A stretch of 64,000 nt of DNA from Geobacillus thermocatenulatus (GCF_002217655.1 NZ_NEWK01000001.1:506001-570000); one strand, 5' to 3'. Counted from the stretch's first letter, positions 39,751 to 49,143 are shown. Program-made: numbers and translations. The notes: a model not told the origin generated them from the letters alone.

Positions 39751-41121
39751 ATGGAGCAGATGATGAAAGAGGAGAGGCAACAACGGGAGATGTATGCGGC
39801 GGTGTGGAGATGGCATTTCTATGCCGGGATCATCTTTGCGCCGTTTTTGATCATTTTGGCGTTGAGCGGCGCTGTTTATTTGTTTAAGCCGCAAATCGAA
39901 TCGATGTTGTACCATCATTTGTACGAGGTGGACAAAATCGGCGAGAAAAGGCTTCCTCTCGTTGAGCTGACGGAGCGGGTCAACAAGAAATACCCCCATG
40001 ATGCCATCGTCTCTGTGACGATTGAGAATGATGCGAATCGAACGGTGAAGGTCGGGATGATGGACAAAGGGGACATGGTGTTTGCATTCATCAATCCATA
40101 TACCGGGGAAATTCAGGGGACGTTGCGTGCGGATGAGAATTGGACGGAAATCGCGAAAAAAATCCACAGTGAGCTGTTGATTGGCGGAACGGCAGCCAAT
40201 CGTTTTGTAGAGCTGGCCGCTTGTTGGGGATTTATATTGTTGGCCACGGGTCTCTATCTTTGGTGGCCGCGGCAATCATTCTCTGTTCTCGGGACGTTTT
40301 GGCCGCGCTGGCGGGCGAACAAACGGTTGGCTTGGCGCGATTGGCATGCCGTGTCCGGTGTATGGATGAGCATCGGGATTTTGCTTTTGATCGTGACGGG
40401 TATGCCTTGGACAGGCGTGATGGGAGAAGCGATCAACCGGGTGGCGACAGCGACGAATACCGGCTATCCGCCGTTTGCGTTCAGTTTCGGCCCGAAGCCG
40501 GAATCGAAAGTAGTCACCAAAGACGTGGCGCAAGACGTGCCATGGGCGGTCGAACAACTGCCTGTGCCTTCTGTTCACAAGCATAAGGCGGTCACGCTTT
40601 CGCTCGATGAGGTGTATGCGATCGCGGAGGCGAAAAAGGTGAAAAAGCCGTTCACCATTTCGCTGCCGCAAGGGGAAAAAGGGGTGTTTACCGTTGCGAC
40701 CTCGAAGACGAAGCCGTGGGAGAACGCCACTTTGCATATTGACCAGTATTCAGGGCGGGTTTTGAGCGATGTCCGTTTTTCTGACTATGGGGCGTTGGCC
40801 AAGACCATTACGATTGGCATTGCGTTCCATGAAGGGCGGTTGTTTGGGCTGGTCAATCAGCTCATCAATCTCGTTTTTTGCCTCGGATTGGTGTTTTTGG
40901 GCGTCAGCGGCTTTGTGATGTGGCGCAAGCGCAAGCCAAAAGGCGTCCTCGGCGCCCCTAGGCGGGTGAAGGATCCTCAGGCGGCGAAAACAGTGTGGGG
41001 CGGCATGATCGCTGCGGCGGTCGTGATGCCGTTGTTTGCGTTGTCGCTCGCTGTGATTTGGCTGTTTGATCGTTTTGTTGTGCAAAAGATTCCGAGCGTT
41101 CGCCGCTTTCTCGCGGCGTAA
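39751..41121 (+). CDS. PepSY-associated membrane protein (PiuB-like)
   Basis: 456 residues. A first membrane helix with an aromatic/His motif (RWHFYAGIIFAPFLIILALSG), two PepSY-like domains in the outer part (IHSELLIGG precedes the second helix), helices at about 155-175, 205-225, 370-395 and 420-445, and conserved HAVSGVWMS and FHEGRLFGL. Related proteins are linked to iron uptake or ferric reduction in membranes. ATG 39751 follows AAGGAGGGAAA. No Fur box seen. Confidence 0.75.
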   Translation: MEQMMKEERQQREMYAAVWRWHFYAGIIFAPFLIILALSGAVYLFKPQIESMLYHHLYEVDKIGEKRLPLVELTERVNKKYPHDAIVSVTIENDANRTVKVGMMDKGDMVFAFINPYTGEIQGTLRADENWTEIAKKIHSELLIGGTAANRFVELAACWGFILLATGLYLWWPRQSFSVLGTFWPRWRANKRLAWRDWHAVSGVWMSIGILLLIVTGMPWTGVMGEAINRVATATNTGYPPFAFSFGPKPESKVVTKDVAQDVPWAVEQLPVPSVHKHKAVTLSLDEVYAIAEAKKVKKPFTISLPQGEKGVFTVATSKTKPWENATLHIDQYSGRVLSDVRFSDYGALAKTITIGIAFHEGRLFGLVNQLINLVFCLGLVFLGVSGFVMWRKRKPKGVLGAPRRVKDPQAAKTVWGGMIAAAVVMPLFALSLAVIWLFDRFVVQKIPSVRRFLAA

Positions 41122-41131
41122 CCATCGTTGG

Positions 41132-41172
41132 AAGCGGCTTGATGAGTAGGCATCAAGGCCGCTTTCTTTTTT
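41132..41172 (+). terminator. Terminator after the PepSY gene
   Basis: AAGCGGC-TTGATG / CATCAA-G-GCCGCTT long stem with a 6-base loop, then TTCTTTTTT. Confidence 0.75.
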
Positions 41173-41263
41173 GGGACGCTTGGTTTTTTGTCATGTTCGG
41201 CACAGGGCGGCATATGGATAAAAAGGGAATCTTCTTCAACGCATCAAAAGGGAGGAAATGAGA

Positions 41264-41500
41264 ATGAACCAGCCCTACGCGTCCCATGCCTCGCCGCCGC
41301 AGCTCATTGCCCTGGTTGACCCGTATGTGTACCACGCTTTCCAAGCTTTGAACGGCAAAGAAGTGGTAGTGGAAACCGTCCGCGGTTCGATCCAAGGAAT
41401 GGTGAGGGATGTGAAGCCGGACCATATCGTCATCTCGGCGCATCAGGCGGTCTATTACATCCGCTTGGCGCAAGTGGTGTCTGTTCGCCTCGGCAATTAA
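41264..41500 (+). CDS. DUF2642 family protein (YuzF-like)
   Basis: 78 residues ending HQAVYYIRLAQVVSVRLGN, with an Sm-like strand pattern: GKEVVVETVRGSIQGMVRDVKPDHIVI. Related Bacillus proteins occur in sporulating cells; no biochemical role is known. ATG 41264 gives 8-bp spacing from GGAGG; 41258 is too close. Followed after 21 bp by the catalase gene, so they are likely cotranscribed. Confidence 0.75.
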   Translation: MNQPYASHASPPQLIALVDPYVYHAFQALNGKEVVVETVRGSIQGMVRDVKPDHIVISAHQAVYYIRLAQVVSVRLGN

Positions 41501-41521
41501 TGAAAAAGGAGGAAAAGAGTC

Positions 41522-42421
41522 GTGGTATTTCAGCGGATCGACCGGCTGGCGATTGAATTGCCGAAGCCCAAATACGCGGACCCCAATGCGGCTGCCGCTG
41601 TTCAGGAGCTGCTTGGCGGCCGTTTCGGAGAAATGTCGACGTTAAACAATTATTTGTTTCAGTCATTCAATTTTCGGCAAAAACAGAAGCTGCGCCCGTT
41701 TTACGAGCTGGTGGCGAGCATCACCGCCGAAGAGTTTGGCCATGTGGAGCTCGTGTCCAATGCGATCAACCTTTGCTTGACCGGCTCCACCCATCCGGGT
41801 GATCCGGATGCGGCGCCGATGAAGGAGGCGAAAGACAAGCGCAATACGTATCATTTTATCGCGACGGCGCAGACGGCGTTTCCCGGTGATTCGATGGGGA
41901 AGGCGTGGACGGGGGAGTACGTGTTCAACAGCGGCAACTTGATTTTGGATTTGCTTCACAACTTTTTCCTTGAATGCGGAGCGCGCACGCATAAAATGCG
42001 CGTCTATGAAATGACGGATCATCCTACCGCCCGCGAGATGATTGGCTACTTGCTGGTGCGCGGCGGCGTTCATATTTTGGCGTACGCCAAGGCGCTGGAA
42101 GTGGCGACGGGCGTTGATGTGACAAAGCTCCTGCCAATCCCGAACCTCGATAACCGCGTGTTCGATGAGGCGAGAAAGTATGAGGAACAAGGCGTCCACC
42201 GCCGGCTTTATACGTTCAGCGACCGCTACTACAAAGAAATCGTCCGCATTTGGCAAGGAACCCATCCAAGCGACGGCCAGCCGCTCGAGGTGGTCGAAGG
42301 AGCGCCCCAAGGGGGGGCGATCCCCGATTTGGACGAAGTGCCGGAAGAATTCGCTCCCGGGATTTCGGCCGAAGATTTTTTCGAAATCGCCAAGCGGCTG
42401 CAACGGTCGGCCGGATTGTGA
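41522..42421 (+). CDS. Manganese catalase
   Basis: 299-residue ferritin-like dimanganese catalase, splitting H2O2 without haem. Metal-ligand segments are visible: GRFGEMSTLNNYLFQSF, TAEEFGHVELV, the HNFFLECGARTHKMRVYEMTDHPTAREM helix, and GGVHILAYAKALE. It starts with GTG after AAAAGGAGGAAAAG. Homologues include spore-coat catalases (CotJC, YdbD), so a spore role is possible given its small neighbour. Confidence 0.92.
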   Translation: MVFQRIDRLAIELPKPKYADPNAAAAVQELLGGRFGEMSTLNNYLFQSFNFRQKQKLRPFYELVASITAEEFGHVELVSNAINLCLTGSTHPGDPDAAPMKEAKDKRNTYHFIATAQTAFPGDSMGKAWTGEYVFNSGNLILDLLHNFFLECGARTHKMRVYEMTDHPTAREMIGYLLVRGGVHILAYAKALEVATGVDVTKLLPIPNLDNRVFDEARKYEEQGVHRRLYTFSDRYYKEIVRIWQGTHPSDGQPLEVVEGAPQGGAIPDLDEVPEEFAPGISAEDFFEIAKRLQRSAGL

Positions 42422-42423
42422 TG

Positions 42424-42451
42424 AGGCGCCCAACGGCGCCTGATTTTTTTT
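42424..42451 (+). terminator. Terminator after the Mn-catalase gene
   Basis: AGGCGCC-CAAC-GGCGCCT perfect stem-loop with TTTTTTTT downstream. Confidence 0.85.
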
Positions 42452-42565
42452 GGGGGAAAAACCGGCCGTGGAACGAAAAGGGCAGGGCAACGAAGAGATG
42501 ATGAGCGTATCGTGTTTTCATTTGCGTCAACATCCATGATGGAAGAAACCATTATCTTTTTCATG

Positions 42566-43465
42566 TTATCCGCCGGACGTGCGGGCGGAAACGGTTTGGA
42601 GCACATCAAGGAAGCGGCGGGCGCTTTTTGGCAAATACCGCTGCGGGTCCAGGATGACGGCAGCTTCTGCTGTCATGGAAGAATCGATGATCTCGAGCAC
42701 CTTGATGCCGGGAAGGCGGAACAAGGCGACGGTGGATTGCGGCACAATGGTGGCTCCGAGGCCTTGGGCGACGAGGGAGAGCAAGATCGTCGCGTCCGGG
42801 CATTCGCATAGGACGTTCGGCTCAAATCCATGTCGGCGGCATTCTTCCATGACTCGCTCGTACTGTCCGGCACCATGCACGCGGTGGAGAAGGAGAAGCG
42901 GCCAATCAGCAAAATCGCGCATCGACAAGTAAGGTTTACTCAATGCCCAATGTTCCGGCAGGACGGCGATATAACGGTCGCTCGGCAGGTGGATGACGTC
43001 ATAATCAGCTGAGTCGATCGGCAGTCGGACAATGCCGATGTCAATTTGACGCTCTTGAAGCAGCCGGCAAACGGAAAACGTATCCCCTTCGCGGAGATGA
43101 AAGGTCACGTTCGGAGCTTGTTCATGGAAGTGGCGGATCGCCTGAGCCAAATAGTAAAAGCACGATTTGACGCAGCCGATCGACAGCGTCCCCGCCGTTC
43201 CTGCTTCGATTTCTTTCACTTCCGCTACGGCGTCATCAAGCTGGGCGAGCAGCCGTTTCGCCTTTTCGTAAAACGCTTTGCCCGGTGCGGTGAGCTCCAT
43301 TTTTTTCGCCTTCCGGTCAAACAACGGAACGCCGAGCTCTTCTTCGAGCTGCTTCAGCTGCTGGCTGAGCGGCGGCTGGGCGATATGAAGCTTTTGCGCT
43401 GCTTTCGTGATTTGCCCTTCTTCAGCAATTGTGACGAAGTATTTCAGCTGTTTCACATCGATCAT
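42566..43465 (-). CDS. LysR-type transcriptional regulator, divergent from hpaB
   Basis: 299 residues. The N-terminal winged helix reads MIDVKQLKYFVTIAEEGQIT, KAAQKLHIAQPPLSQQLKQL; the C-terminal two-lobed effector domain follows. ATG 43465 follows GAGAGGAGG. Divergent arrangement and the CatM/BenM-like N-terminus suggest an aromatic-compound activator controlling hpaB and itself; the effector is unknown. Confidence 0.88.
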   Translation of the reverse strand: MIDVKQLKYFVTIAEEGQITKAAQKLHIAQPPLSQQLKQLEEELGVPLFDRKAKKMELTAPGKAFYEKAKRLLAQLDDAVAEVKEIEAGTAGTLSIGCVKSCFYYLAQAIRHFHEQAPNVTFHLREGDTFSVCRLLQERQIDIGIVRLPIDSADYDVIHLPSDRYIAVLPEHWALSKPYLSMRDFADWPLLLLHRVHGAGQYERVMEECRRHGFEPNVLCECPDATILLSLVAQGLGATIVPQSTVALFRLPGIKVLEIIDSSMTAEAAVILDPQRYLPKSARRFLDVLQTVSARTSGG

Positions 43466-43521
43466 GGCCGTGCCTCCTCTCTTGCTTCCATATCTTTTTC
43501 GTATAGGATGGTGGATCATTT

Positions 43522-43551
43522 TTGTATTTTTCATATATGAAATCATATGTT
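43522..43551 (+). promoter_or_regulatory. Candidate hpaB promoter with ATATATGA motif
   Basis: TTGTAT (43522-43527), 18-bp spacer, TATGTT (43546-43551). Within it are ATATATGA (43533-43540) and its near-inverse ATCATATGT (43542-43550), akin to motifs upstream of the aldolase and gntR genes. Confidence 0.45.
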
Positions 43552-43621
43552 ATATTAATTTTGAACATTCTGAATGATAGCGTTTCCTTATCTATTATAC
43601 GTGAAAATAGGGGGAATGAAA

Positions 43622-45100
43622 ATGCCGGCCAAAACAGGTCAGGAGTATATGGAGCGGCTCAAGCGGGCGAAAAGCAGCGTGTACATCCATGGGCAAAAAG
43701 TAGAGGATGTCACCGTTCACCCGGCATTTCGCAACGTCGTCCGTTCGATGGCCGCGCTTTACGACCGGCAGTATGAAAAGCCGGACAAAATGTTGTACCG
43801 GTCGCCGACAACCGGACAGCTCGTCGGCATGACGTTCATTCAGCCGACGACGATTGAGGAGCTCATCGCCCGCCGCGAGGCGACGCAAGAATGGGCGCGC
43901 ATGTCGGCTGGAATGATGGGGCGCTCGCCTGATTATTTGAATGCCGAAGTCATGGCCATGGGCATCGCCAACGATTTGTTTGCCGAAGACGATCCGATGT
44001 TTGCCGAAAACGCGAAAAACTACTATGAGTACGCGCGTGAAAACGACATCAGCTTGACGCACACGCTCATCCATCCGCAAATGAACCGTGCCAAGGCGCT
44101 TCATGAGCAGAAAGACGCCGATGTGCCGCTCCATTTGGTCGAACGGCGGAAAGACGGGATCATCGTCAGCGGCATCCGTCTGTTGGCGACGCAAGGGGGG
44201 ATTACCGATGAAATTTTAGTGTTTCCGTCGACCGTGAAAAAATCGTCGTCCGGTGAAGACCCGTACGCGCTCGCCTTTGCCGTTCCGAACAATACGCCGG
44301 GCGTCAAGTTCATTTGCCGCGAGGCGTTCGACTACGGGCGGAGCGCGTGGGACCATCCGCTCGCGTCCCGCTTTGAAGAAGGCGATGCCATCGTGTCGTT
44401 TGAAAACGTGTTTGTGCCGTGGGAGCGCGTGTTTGTGTGCGGTAATTCATCGATTTGCAACCGGACGTTCCGTGAGACGAACGCGGTCATTCATATGTCC
44501 CATCAAGTGGTGGCGAAAAACATCGTCAAAACGGAGTTTTTGCTTGGAGTTACCCTTTGTCTGATCGAAGCCATCGGCATCGGCGAATTCCAGCATGTGA
44601 AAGATAAAGGGGCGGAAATCATGCTCGTCCTCGAGACGATGAAGAGCCACCTGTACCGGGCTGAGCACAATGCGAAGCGAGACCGCTGGGGAACGATGAC
44701 GCCGGATTTTGCCGCGCTTGATGCCGCGCGCAACTGGTATCCGCGCATTTATCCGCGCCTGGCGGAAATCATTCGCATTTTAGGTGCATCAGGCATGATG
44801 GCGATTCCGACGGAAGCCGACTTTGACAACGAAGAAATTGGCGATATCGTCCGCCGAGCAATGCAGGGGGCGACAGTGGATGGCTATGAACGCGTTCAGC
44901 TGTTCCGGCTCGCTTGGGATCTCACGATGAGCGCGTTCGGAGCCCGGCAGACGCATTATGAATATTACTTTTTCGGCGATCCGGTGCGGATGGGGATGGC
45001 GTATTTTGACGGCTATGAAAAAGAGCCGTATCAACAGTTCGTGCGTGAATTTCTGCGCGGCGCCAAAAGTGTGTTCATTCCTTCTGACAGCCAGCGGTGA
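43622..45100 (+). CDS. hpaB: 4-hydroxyphenylacetate 3-monooxygenase, oxygenase component
   Basis: 492-residue FADH2-dependent monooxygenase that ortho-hydroxylates 4-hydroxyphenylacetate to homoprotocatechuate, using reduced flavin from HpaC. The acyl-CoA-dehydrogenase-like fold carries YMERLKRAKSSVYIHGQKV, LTHTLIHPQMNRAK, FENVFVPWERVFVCGN and RLAWDLTMSAFGARQTHYEYYFFGDP, typical of HpaB. The ATG at 43622 fits AGGGGG with 8-bp spacing; 43616 is too close. Confidence 0.95.
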   Translation: MPAKTGQEYMERLKRAKSSVYIHGQKVEDVTVHPAFRNVVRSMAALYDRQYEKPDKMLYRSPTTGQLVGMTFIQPTTIEELIARREATQEWARMSAGMMGRSPDYLNAEVMAMGIANDLFAEDDPMFAENAKNYYEYARENDISLTHTLIHPQMNRAKALHEQKDADVPLHLVERRKDGIIVSGIRLLATQGGITDEILVFPSTVKKSSSGEDPYALAFAVPNNTPGVKFICREAFDYGRSAWDHPLASRFEEGDAIVSFENVFVPWERVFVCGNSSICNRTFRETNAVIHMSHQVVAKNIVKTEFLLGVTLCLIEAIGIGEFQHVKDKGAEIMLVLETMKSHLYRAEHNAKRDRWGTMTPDFAALDAARNWYPRIYPRLAEIIRILGASGMMAIPTEADFDNEEIGDIVRRAMQGATVDGYERVQLFRLAWDLTMSAFGARQTHYEYYFFGDPVRMGMAYFDGYEKEPYQQFVREFLRGAKSVFIPSDSQR

Positions 45101-45140
45101 CAGTGCAAATGGAGTTGAATTTGATCGAAAGGGGAGAAGG

Positions 45141-46127
45141 ATGGTGAAATTTTCCATTATTCGCTGCGCCCGCGCAGTGCTGCATGTGACTGATTTGGCC
45201 GCCGCCCGCGATTTTTACGAACGGGTGCTTGGGTTTGTCGTGACGGAAGCGGATGAGAGCCATCTGTATTTGCGGGGGCTGGAAGAATATCATCATCATA
45301 GCCTTCTGTTGAAAAAGGCGCCCCGTCCCGCGGTTGAAGCGCTTGGCTACAAAGTCGGTTCCGAGCAGGAATTGGAAGCGCTTTATGAATGGTTTGCGGC
45401 GCAAACGCTGCAGCCGAAATGGCTGGAAGCGGGAAGCCAGCGCGCCGTCGGGAGAGCGTTTCGCGTGCAGGATTCGTCCGGGCTGCCGCTTGAGTTTTTC
45501 GCGCATATGGACAAAACTGAGCGGCTGTTGCAGCGGTATGACTTGCACCGCGGCGCCCGCGTGCAGCGCATTGACCATTTCAATTGCGCGGTGACGGATG
45601 TTAAGCGTGCGTATGACTTTTATGTTCACGGCTTGGGGTTTGCTTGTTCGGAGTATACGGAAACAGAGGATGGGAAGCTTTGGGCGGCATGGCTGCACCG
45701 GAAACAAAATGTCCACGATTTGGCGCTGATGAACGGAAAAGGGCCGCGCCTTCACCATATCGGGTTTTGGCTGCCGGACCCGCTCAGCCTCATCCATGCG
45801 TGCGATGTGCTGGCGGCGGCTGGATATGCGGCAAACATTGAACGCGGGCCGGGCCGCCACGGATTGTCCAACGCCTTCTTTGTCTATTTGCGCGACCCGG
45901 ATGGCCACCGAATTGAGCTGTATAACGGCGATTATTTGACGAGCGACCCCGATTTTCCGCCGATCCGTTGGGATTTGGACGATCCAAGGCGCCAGACGTT
46001 TTGGGGGCATGCGGCGCCGGACAGCTGGTTTGAAGAGGCGTCCGTCGTTCTCGATGTTCACAGCGGTCAGCCGATCGAGCCGGACGAACCGACATTGGCG
46101 AAGCAGAAACCGACCTTCCTGATTTAG
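45141..46127 (+). CDS. hpaD: 3,4-dihydroxyphenylacetate 2,3-dioxygenase
   Basis: Type I extradiol (vicinal oxygen chelate) dioxygenase, 328 residues. It opens the homoprotocatechuate ring to 5-carboxymethyl-2-hydroxymuconate semialdehyde. The metal ligands are in IDHFNCAVTD (His), RLHHIGFWLPDP (His) and HRIELYNGDY (Glu). Fe or Mn use cannot be told from sequence. ATG 45141 follows AAGGGGAGAAGG, 40 bp after hpaB. Confidence 0.93.
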   Translation: MVKFSIIRCARAVLHVTDLAAARDFYERVLGFVVTEADESHLYLRGLEEYHHHSLLLKKAPRPAVEALGYKVGSEQELEALYEWFAAQTLQPKWLEAGSQRAVGRAFRVQDSSGLPLEFFAHMDKTERLLQRYDLHRGARVQRIDHFNCAVTDVKRAYDFYVHGLGFACSEYTETEDGKLWAAWLHRKQNVHDLALMNGKGPRLHHIGFWLPDPLSLIHACDVLAAAGYAANIERGPGRHGLSNAFFVYLRDPDGHRIELYNGDYLTSDPDFPPIRWDLDDPRRQTFWGHAAPDSWFEEASVVLDVHSGQPIEPDEPTLAKQKPTFLI

Positions 46128-46130
46128 AAA

Positions 46131-46159
46131 AAAACCGCCGTCCTTCTGCTCGCGGTTTT
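46131..46159 (+). terminator. Hairpin between hpaD and the aldolase gene
   Basis: AAAACCGC / GCGGTTTT 8-bp stem with a 13-base loop just after hpaD. On the plus strand it lacks a downstream T-run, so it may only attenuate; the T-run lies on the minus side. Confidence 0.45.
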
Positions 46160-46171
46160 CGGATCAAGATT

Positions 46172-46216
46172 ATATATGATTTTATCGTTGATTTTATATA
46201 TGATAATGTGTACAAT
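46172..46216 (+). promoter_or_regulatory. Promoter of the aldolase-hpaGFE operon with two ATATATGAT repeats
   Basis: TTGATT (46188-46193), 17-bp spacer, TACAAT (46211-46216). ATATATGAT occurs at 46172-46180 and at 46196-46204, the second inside the spacer, so a bound regulator would block RNA polymerase. Confidence 0.65.
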
Positions 46217-46260
46217 ATAAATAACATTCGGAAAAGTAAAACAAATAGGGGGGAGAAAGG

Positions 46261-47187
46261 ATGGCATACCGCGAGGCGAAAGAACGGCTGCGCGGCTCAA
46301 TCGCGCCGGTCGTCACGCCGTTTGATGAGGAAGGAAACGTGGATTTTGCGGCGCTCGCCGCGCTCATCGATTGGCATATTGAAAGCGGCACGCACGGCAT
46401 TTCCGTCACGGGAACGTCGGGAGAGCCAAGTTCGCTGACGCTTGACGAACGGAAACAGGTGATGGAAACGGCGAAAAAAGCGGTGGCGGGTCGGGTGCCG
46501 TTCGTGCCGGGGACGGGCTCGACGAACCATGCGGAAACGATCGAGCTGACCAAATTTGCGCAGGAGATTGGGGCTGATGCGGCGATGGTCATCGTCCCGT
46601 ATTACAATCGCCCGTCTCAAGCTGCGCTCTATAAGCATTTTAAGGCGGTGGCCGAGTCCGTTGACATTCCGATCATCATCTACAATATTCCGGGGCGGAC
46701 GGCGGTCAATTTGGAAGTCAAAACGTTGGCGCGGTTGGCTGAAGATTGTCCGAACATTATCGGCGTGAAGGAGTCAAACAAAGATTTTGAACATGTGAAC
46801 CGAGTGCTGTGGCACTGCGGGCGCGATTTCCTTCTCTTTTCCGGCATCGAGCTGTTGTGCTATCCGATGCTGGCGATCGGCGGCGCCGGTTCGATCAGCG
46901 CGACGGCGAACGTCGTGCCGCATAAGGTGGCCGAGCTGCATGATGCTTGGTTTGACGGCGACATCAAGCGGGCGCAAGATCTTCATTTTGAACTGATGGA
47001 GCTCAATGATGTGCTGTTCATCGAAACGAATCCAGGCCCGGTCAAAGCAGCGCTCGGCATGATGGGGAAAATCACCCCGAAGCTCCGGCTGCCGCTCGAT
47101 TTGCCAAGCGAAGAGCATCAGCGGCAAATCCGCCGCACGCTCGTCAAATACGGACTGCTGGCTGAAGAGCCATCCAAAACGGCATAA
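46261..47187 (+). CDS. DapA-family (class I) aldolase of the hpa cluster
   Basis: 308-residue TIM-barrel of the dihydrodipicolinate synthase / N-acetylneuraminate lyase superfamily. Schiff-base Lys is in IIGVKESNKDFEH, the catalytic Tyr in IIIYNIPGRTAVN, and the pyruvate-binding motif is GTSGEPSSLT. Its position suggests it does the final cleavage of the pathway (2,4-dihydroxyhept-2-ene-1,7-dioate to pyruvate and succinate semialdehyde), replacing the class II HpaI of enterics. This role is inferred; a true DapA activity is less likely here. ATG follows GGGGGGAGAAAGG. Confidence 0.8.
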   Translation: MAYREAKERLRGSIAPVVTPFDEEGNVDFAALAALIDWHIESGTHGISVTGTSGEPSSLTLDERKQVMETAKKAVAGRVPFVPGTGSTNHAETIELTKFAQEIGADAAMVIVPYYNRPSQAALYKHFKAVAESVDIPIIIYNIPGRTAVNLEVKTLARLAEDCPNIIGVKESNKDFEHVNRVLWHCGRDFLLFSGIELLCYPMLAIGGAGSISATANVVPHKVAELHDAWFDGDIKRAQDLHFELMELNDVLFIETNPGPVKAALGMMGKITPKLRLPLDLPSEEHQRQIRRTLVKYGLLAEEPSKTA

Positions 47188-47206
47188 CGGGGCGGGAGGA
47201 GAAGCG

Positions 47207-47989
47207 ATGGTCAATGTGCGCTTGCGCCTGGCCGGCATGAGGCGGACGATTGAGGCAAAGGCGGATCCTTGGAGCGGAACGGTGTCGTTTGACGGTCGGA
47301 TGCACCACATCGATGAATGGGAATGGGACGTGCCTGTTGACGGGGTGATGTACGGGGTGGCGCTGAATGATCAGAAGGAGTGGGAAGCGTTGTCAACCGA
47401 AATGAACGCCCCGCCGTATGAAAAGCCGCCGGAGGGCCCGGTTTTGTATATGAAGCCGGCCAACACGATCAACGCCCATCGGCGGCCGGTGCTGCTGCCT
47501 CGTGGGGTGAAGCATCTTCAGGCGGCTCCAGCGCTCGGGATTGTCATCGGACGGACGGCGGCGCGCGTGCAGCGCGAGCAGGCGCTCGATTTTGTATTCG
47601 GCTATACGATCGTCCATGATCTGTCGATTCCCCATAAGCAGCGTTACCGCCCGGCGGTGAAGGAACAGGCGCGCGACGGCTTTGCCCCGGTCGGCCCGTG
47701 GATCGTGCCGAAAGAGGAAGCACCGCCGCTCTTTTCGCTCGTCGCACACGTATATGTGAACGGACGCCTCGTCCAGCGCGCCGATCCGAGCCGTTTCCGC
47801 CAGCCGGTCGAACAATGGCTCGCTGAGGTGACCGAATTTATGACCCTTTACCCGGGGGATGTGCTGTTTTTCAGCTGGCCGGCCGACGCGCCGCTCGTTT
47901 CGGCGGGAGATGTCGTGCGCATCGAAATCGACGGGATCGGCGCGTTGGAAAACGAAATCGCCCCGGAACAAGGAGGCGATGAACAATGA
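47207..47989 (+). CDS. hpaG: FAH-fold decarboxylase/isomerase subunit (HpaG1-like)
   Basis: 260 residues of the fumarylacetoacetate-hydrolase fold: PVLYMKPANTINAHRRPVLL, LGIVIGRTAARV, GYTIVHDLSIP and TLYPGDVLFFSWP. It corresponds to one half of enteric HpaG, which decarboxylates 5-oxopent-3-ene-1,2,5-tricarboxylate and isomerises the product. ATG follows GGGAGGAGAAG, and its end overlaps the next gene by four bases. Confidence 0.85.
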   Translation: MVNVRLRLAGMRRTIEAKADPWSGTVSFDGRMHHIDEWEWDVPVDGVMYGVALNDQKEWEALSTEMNAPPYEKPPEGPVLYMKPANTINAHRRPVLLPRGVKHLQAAPALGIVIGRTAARVQREQALDFVFGYTIVHDLSIPHKQRYRPAVKEQARDGFAPVGPWIVPKEEAPPLFSLVAHVYVNGRLVQRADPSRFRQPVEQWLAEVTEFMTLYPGDVLFFSWPADAPLVSAGDVVRIEIDGIGALENEIAPEQGGDEQ

Positions 47990-48723
47990 AGCGGGCGCGT
48001 GTGGCATGGAACGGAACCGTGACGGAAGCGGAGCCGCTTGATGATGGACGCCTCCGCCTGCCGGACGGAACGATCGTCGACGAGCTTGACGTGATGTGGC
48101 TTCCCCCGGTCGAGCCGGGCGTGATCGTGGCGCTTGGGTTGAATTACGCCGATCACGCCGGCGAGCTGTCGTTTGCCGCGCCGAAAGAGCCGCTTTTGTT
48201 TCTCAAAGGGAAAAACACCCTCGTCGGCCATCGCGGCCGCACCGTCCGCCCGGAGGGGGTCAACATGATGCATTATGAATGCGAGCTTGCGGTGGTGATC
48301 GGCCGCCCGGCCCGCCGGGTGAGGGCGGAACAGGCGTACGACTACATTTCCGGCTACACGATTGCCAACGATTACGCAGTCCGCGATTACTTAGAAAATT
48401 ATTACCGGCCGAATTTCCGCGTCAAAAACCGCGACCGGGCGACGCCGCTCGGCCCATGGATCGTCAGCCATGACGAAGTCGGCGATCCGATGGCGCTTCG
48501 GCTGCGGACGTATGTCAATGGAGCAGTGGTTCAGGAAGGGTATACGGGCGACATGATCTTTTCCATCCCGTATTTGCTCGAGTACATCACCGAATTCATG
48601 ACGCTCGCGCCGGGCGACGTCATGTTGACCGGCACGCCGAAAGGAGCAGTGAACGTCCAGCCCGGCGATGAAGTCGTGACGGAAATCGAACGCATCGGCC
48701 GGCTGGTCAATTACATCGCCTAG
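47986..48723 (+). CDS. hpaG: FAH-fold decarboxylase/isomerase subunit (HpaG2-like)
   Basis: 245 residues. Metal-site and fold motifs: VIVALGLNYADHAGEL, LFLKGKNTLVGH, MHYECELAVVIGRPARRV, GYTIANDYAVRDYLENYYRP and FMTLAPGDVMLTGTPKGAVN. It keeps the Glu-x-Glu (YECELA) metal ligands that are clearer here than in the upstream paralogue. Together the two equal the duplicated enteric HpaG split into separate genes. Confidence 0.88.
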   Translation: MKRARVAWNGTVTEAEPLDDGRLRLPDGTIVDELDVMWLPPVEPGVIVALGLNYADHAGELSFAAPKEPLLFLKGKNTLVGHRGRTVRPEGVNMMHYECELAVVIGRPARRVRAEQAYDYISGYTIANDYAVRDYLENYYRPNFRVKNRDRATPLGPWIVSHDEVGDPMALRLRTYVNGAVVQEGYTGDMIFSIPYLLEYITEFMTLAPGDVMLTGTPKGAVNVQPGDEVVTEIERIGRLVNYIA

Positions 48724-48740
48724 CCAAAGGGGGAGAGAGG

Positions 48741-49127
48741 ATGCCGCACTTTATTGTGGAATACACGGCCAATCTCGGTGAAGAAGCTGACATTCGCGGC
48801 TTGCTGGAAAAAGTCCACCGCGTGCTGATCAAGCGGCGCGATTCGTTTCCTGTCGGCGGCATCCGGTCGCGCGCGATTCGCCTTGACGAGTACTATGTGG
48901 CCGACGGCGCGGAAGACGATGCGTTTGTGCACGCGACGCTCAAAATCGGCGCCGGGCGCCCGGAACAGGTGAAAAAAGAAGTCGGCGCCGAACTGTTTGC
49001 CGTGATGAAAGACCATTTCGCCCCGCTGTTTGCGAAACGCTATTTGGCGCTGTCGCTTGAGCTGTATGAGTTCAGCGAGGCGGGGACGTACAAGCATAAC
49101 AACATTCATGCGCGCTATCGGACATAG
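48741..49127 (+). CDS. hpaF: 5-carboxymethyl-2-hydroxymuconate delta-isomerase
   Basis: 128-residue tautomerase-superfamily enzyme. Pro follows the initiator Met (MPHFIVEYTANLGEE), giving the catalytic N-terminal proline. RSRAIRLDEYYVADGAEDDAFVH and FAKRYLALSLELYEF are typical of HpaF. It isomerises the HpaE product before HpaG acts. ATG after GGGGGAGAGAGG. Confidence 0.92.
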   Translation: MPHFIVEYTANLGEEADIRGLLEKVHRVLIKRRDSFPVGGIRSRAIRLDEYYVADGAEDDAFVHATLKIGAGRPEQVKKEVGAELFAVMKDHFAPLFAKRYLALSLELYEFSEAGTYKHNNIHARYRT

Positions 49128-49143
49128 CGGGAGGGGGAAACGA

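Noticed and set aside
46131-46159. Strong terminator splitting hpaD from the aldolase operon
   Set aside because: The hairpin lacks a downstream T-run on the plus strand, so it is listed only as a weak attenuator candidate.
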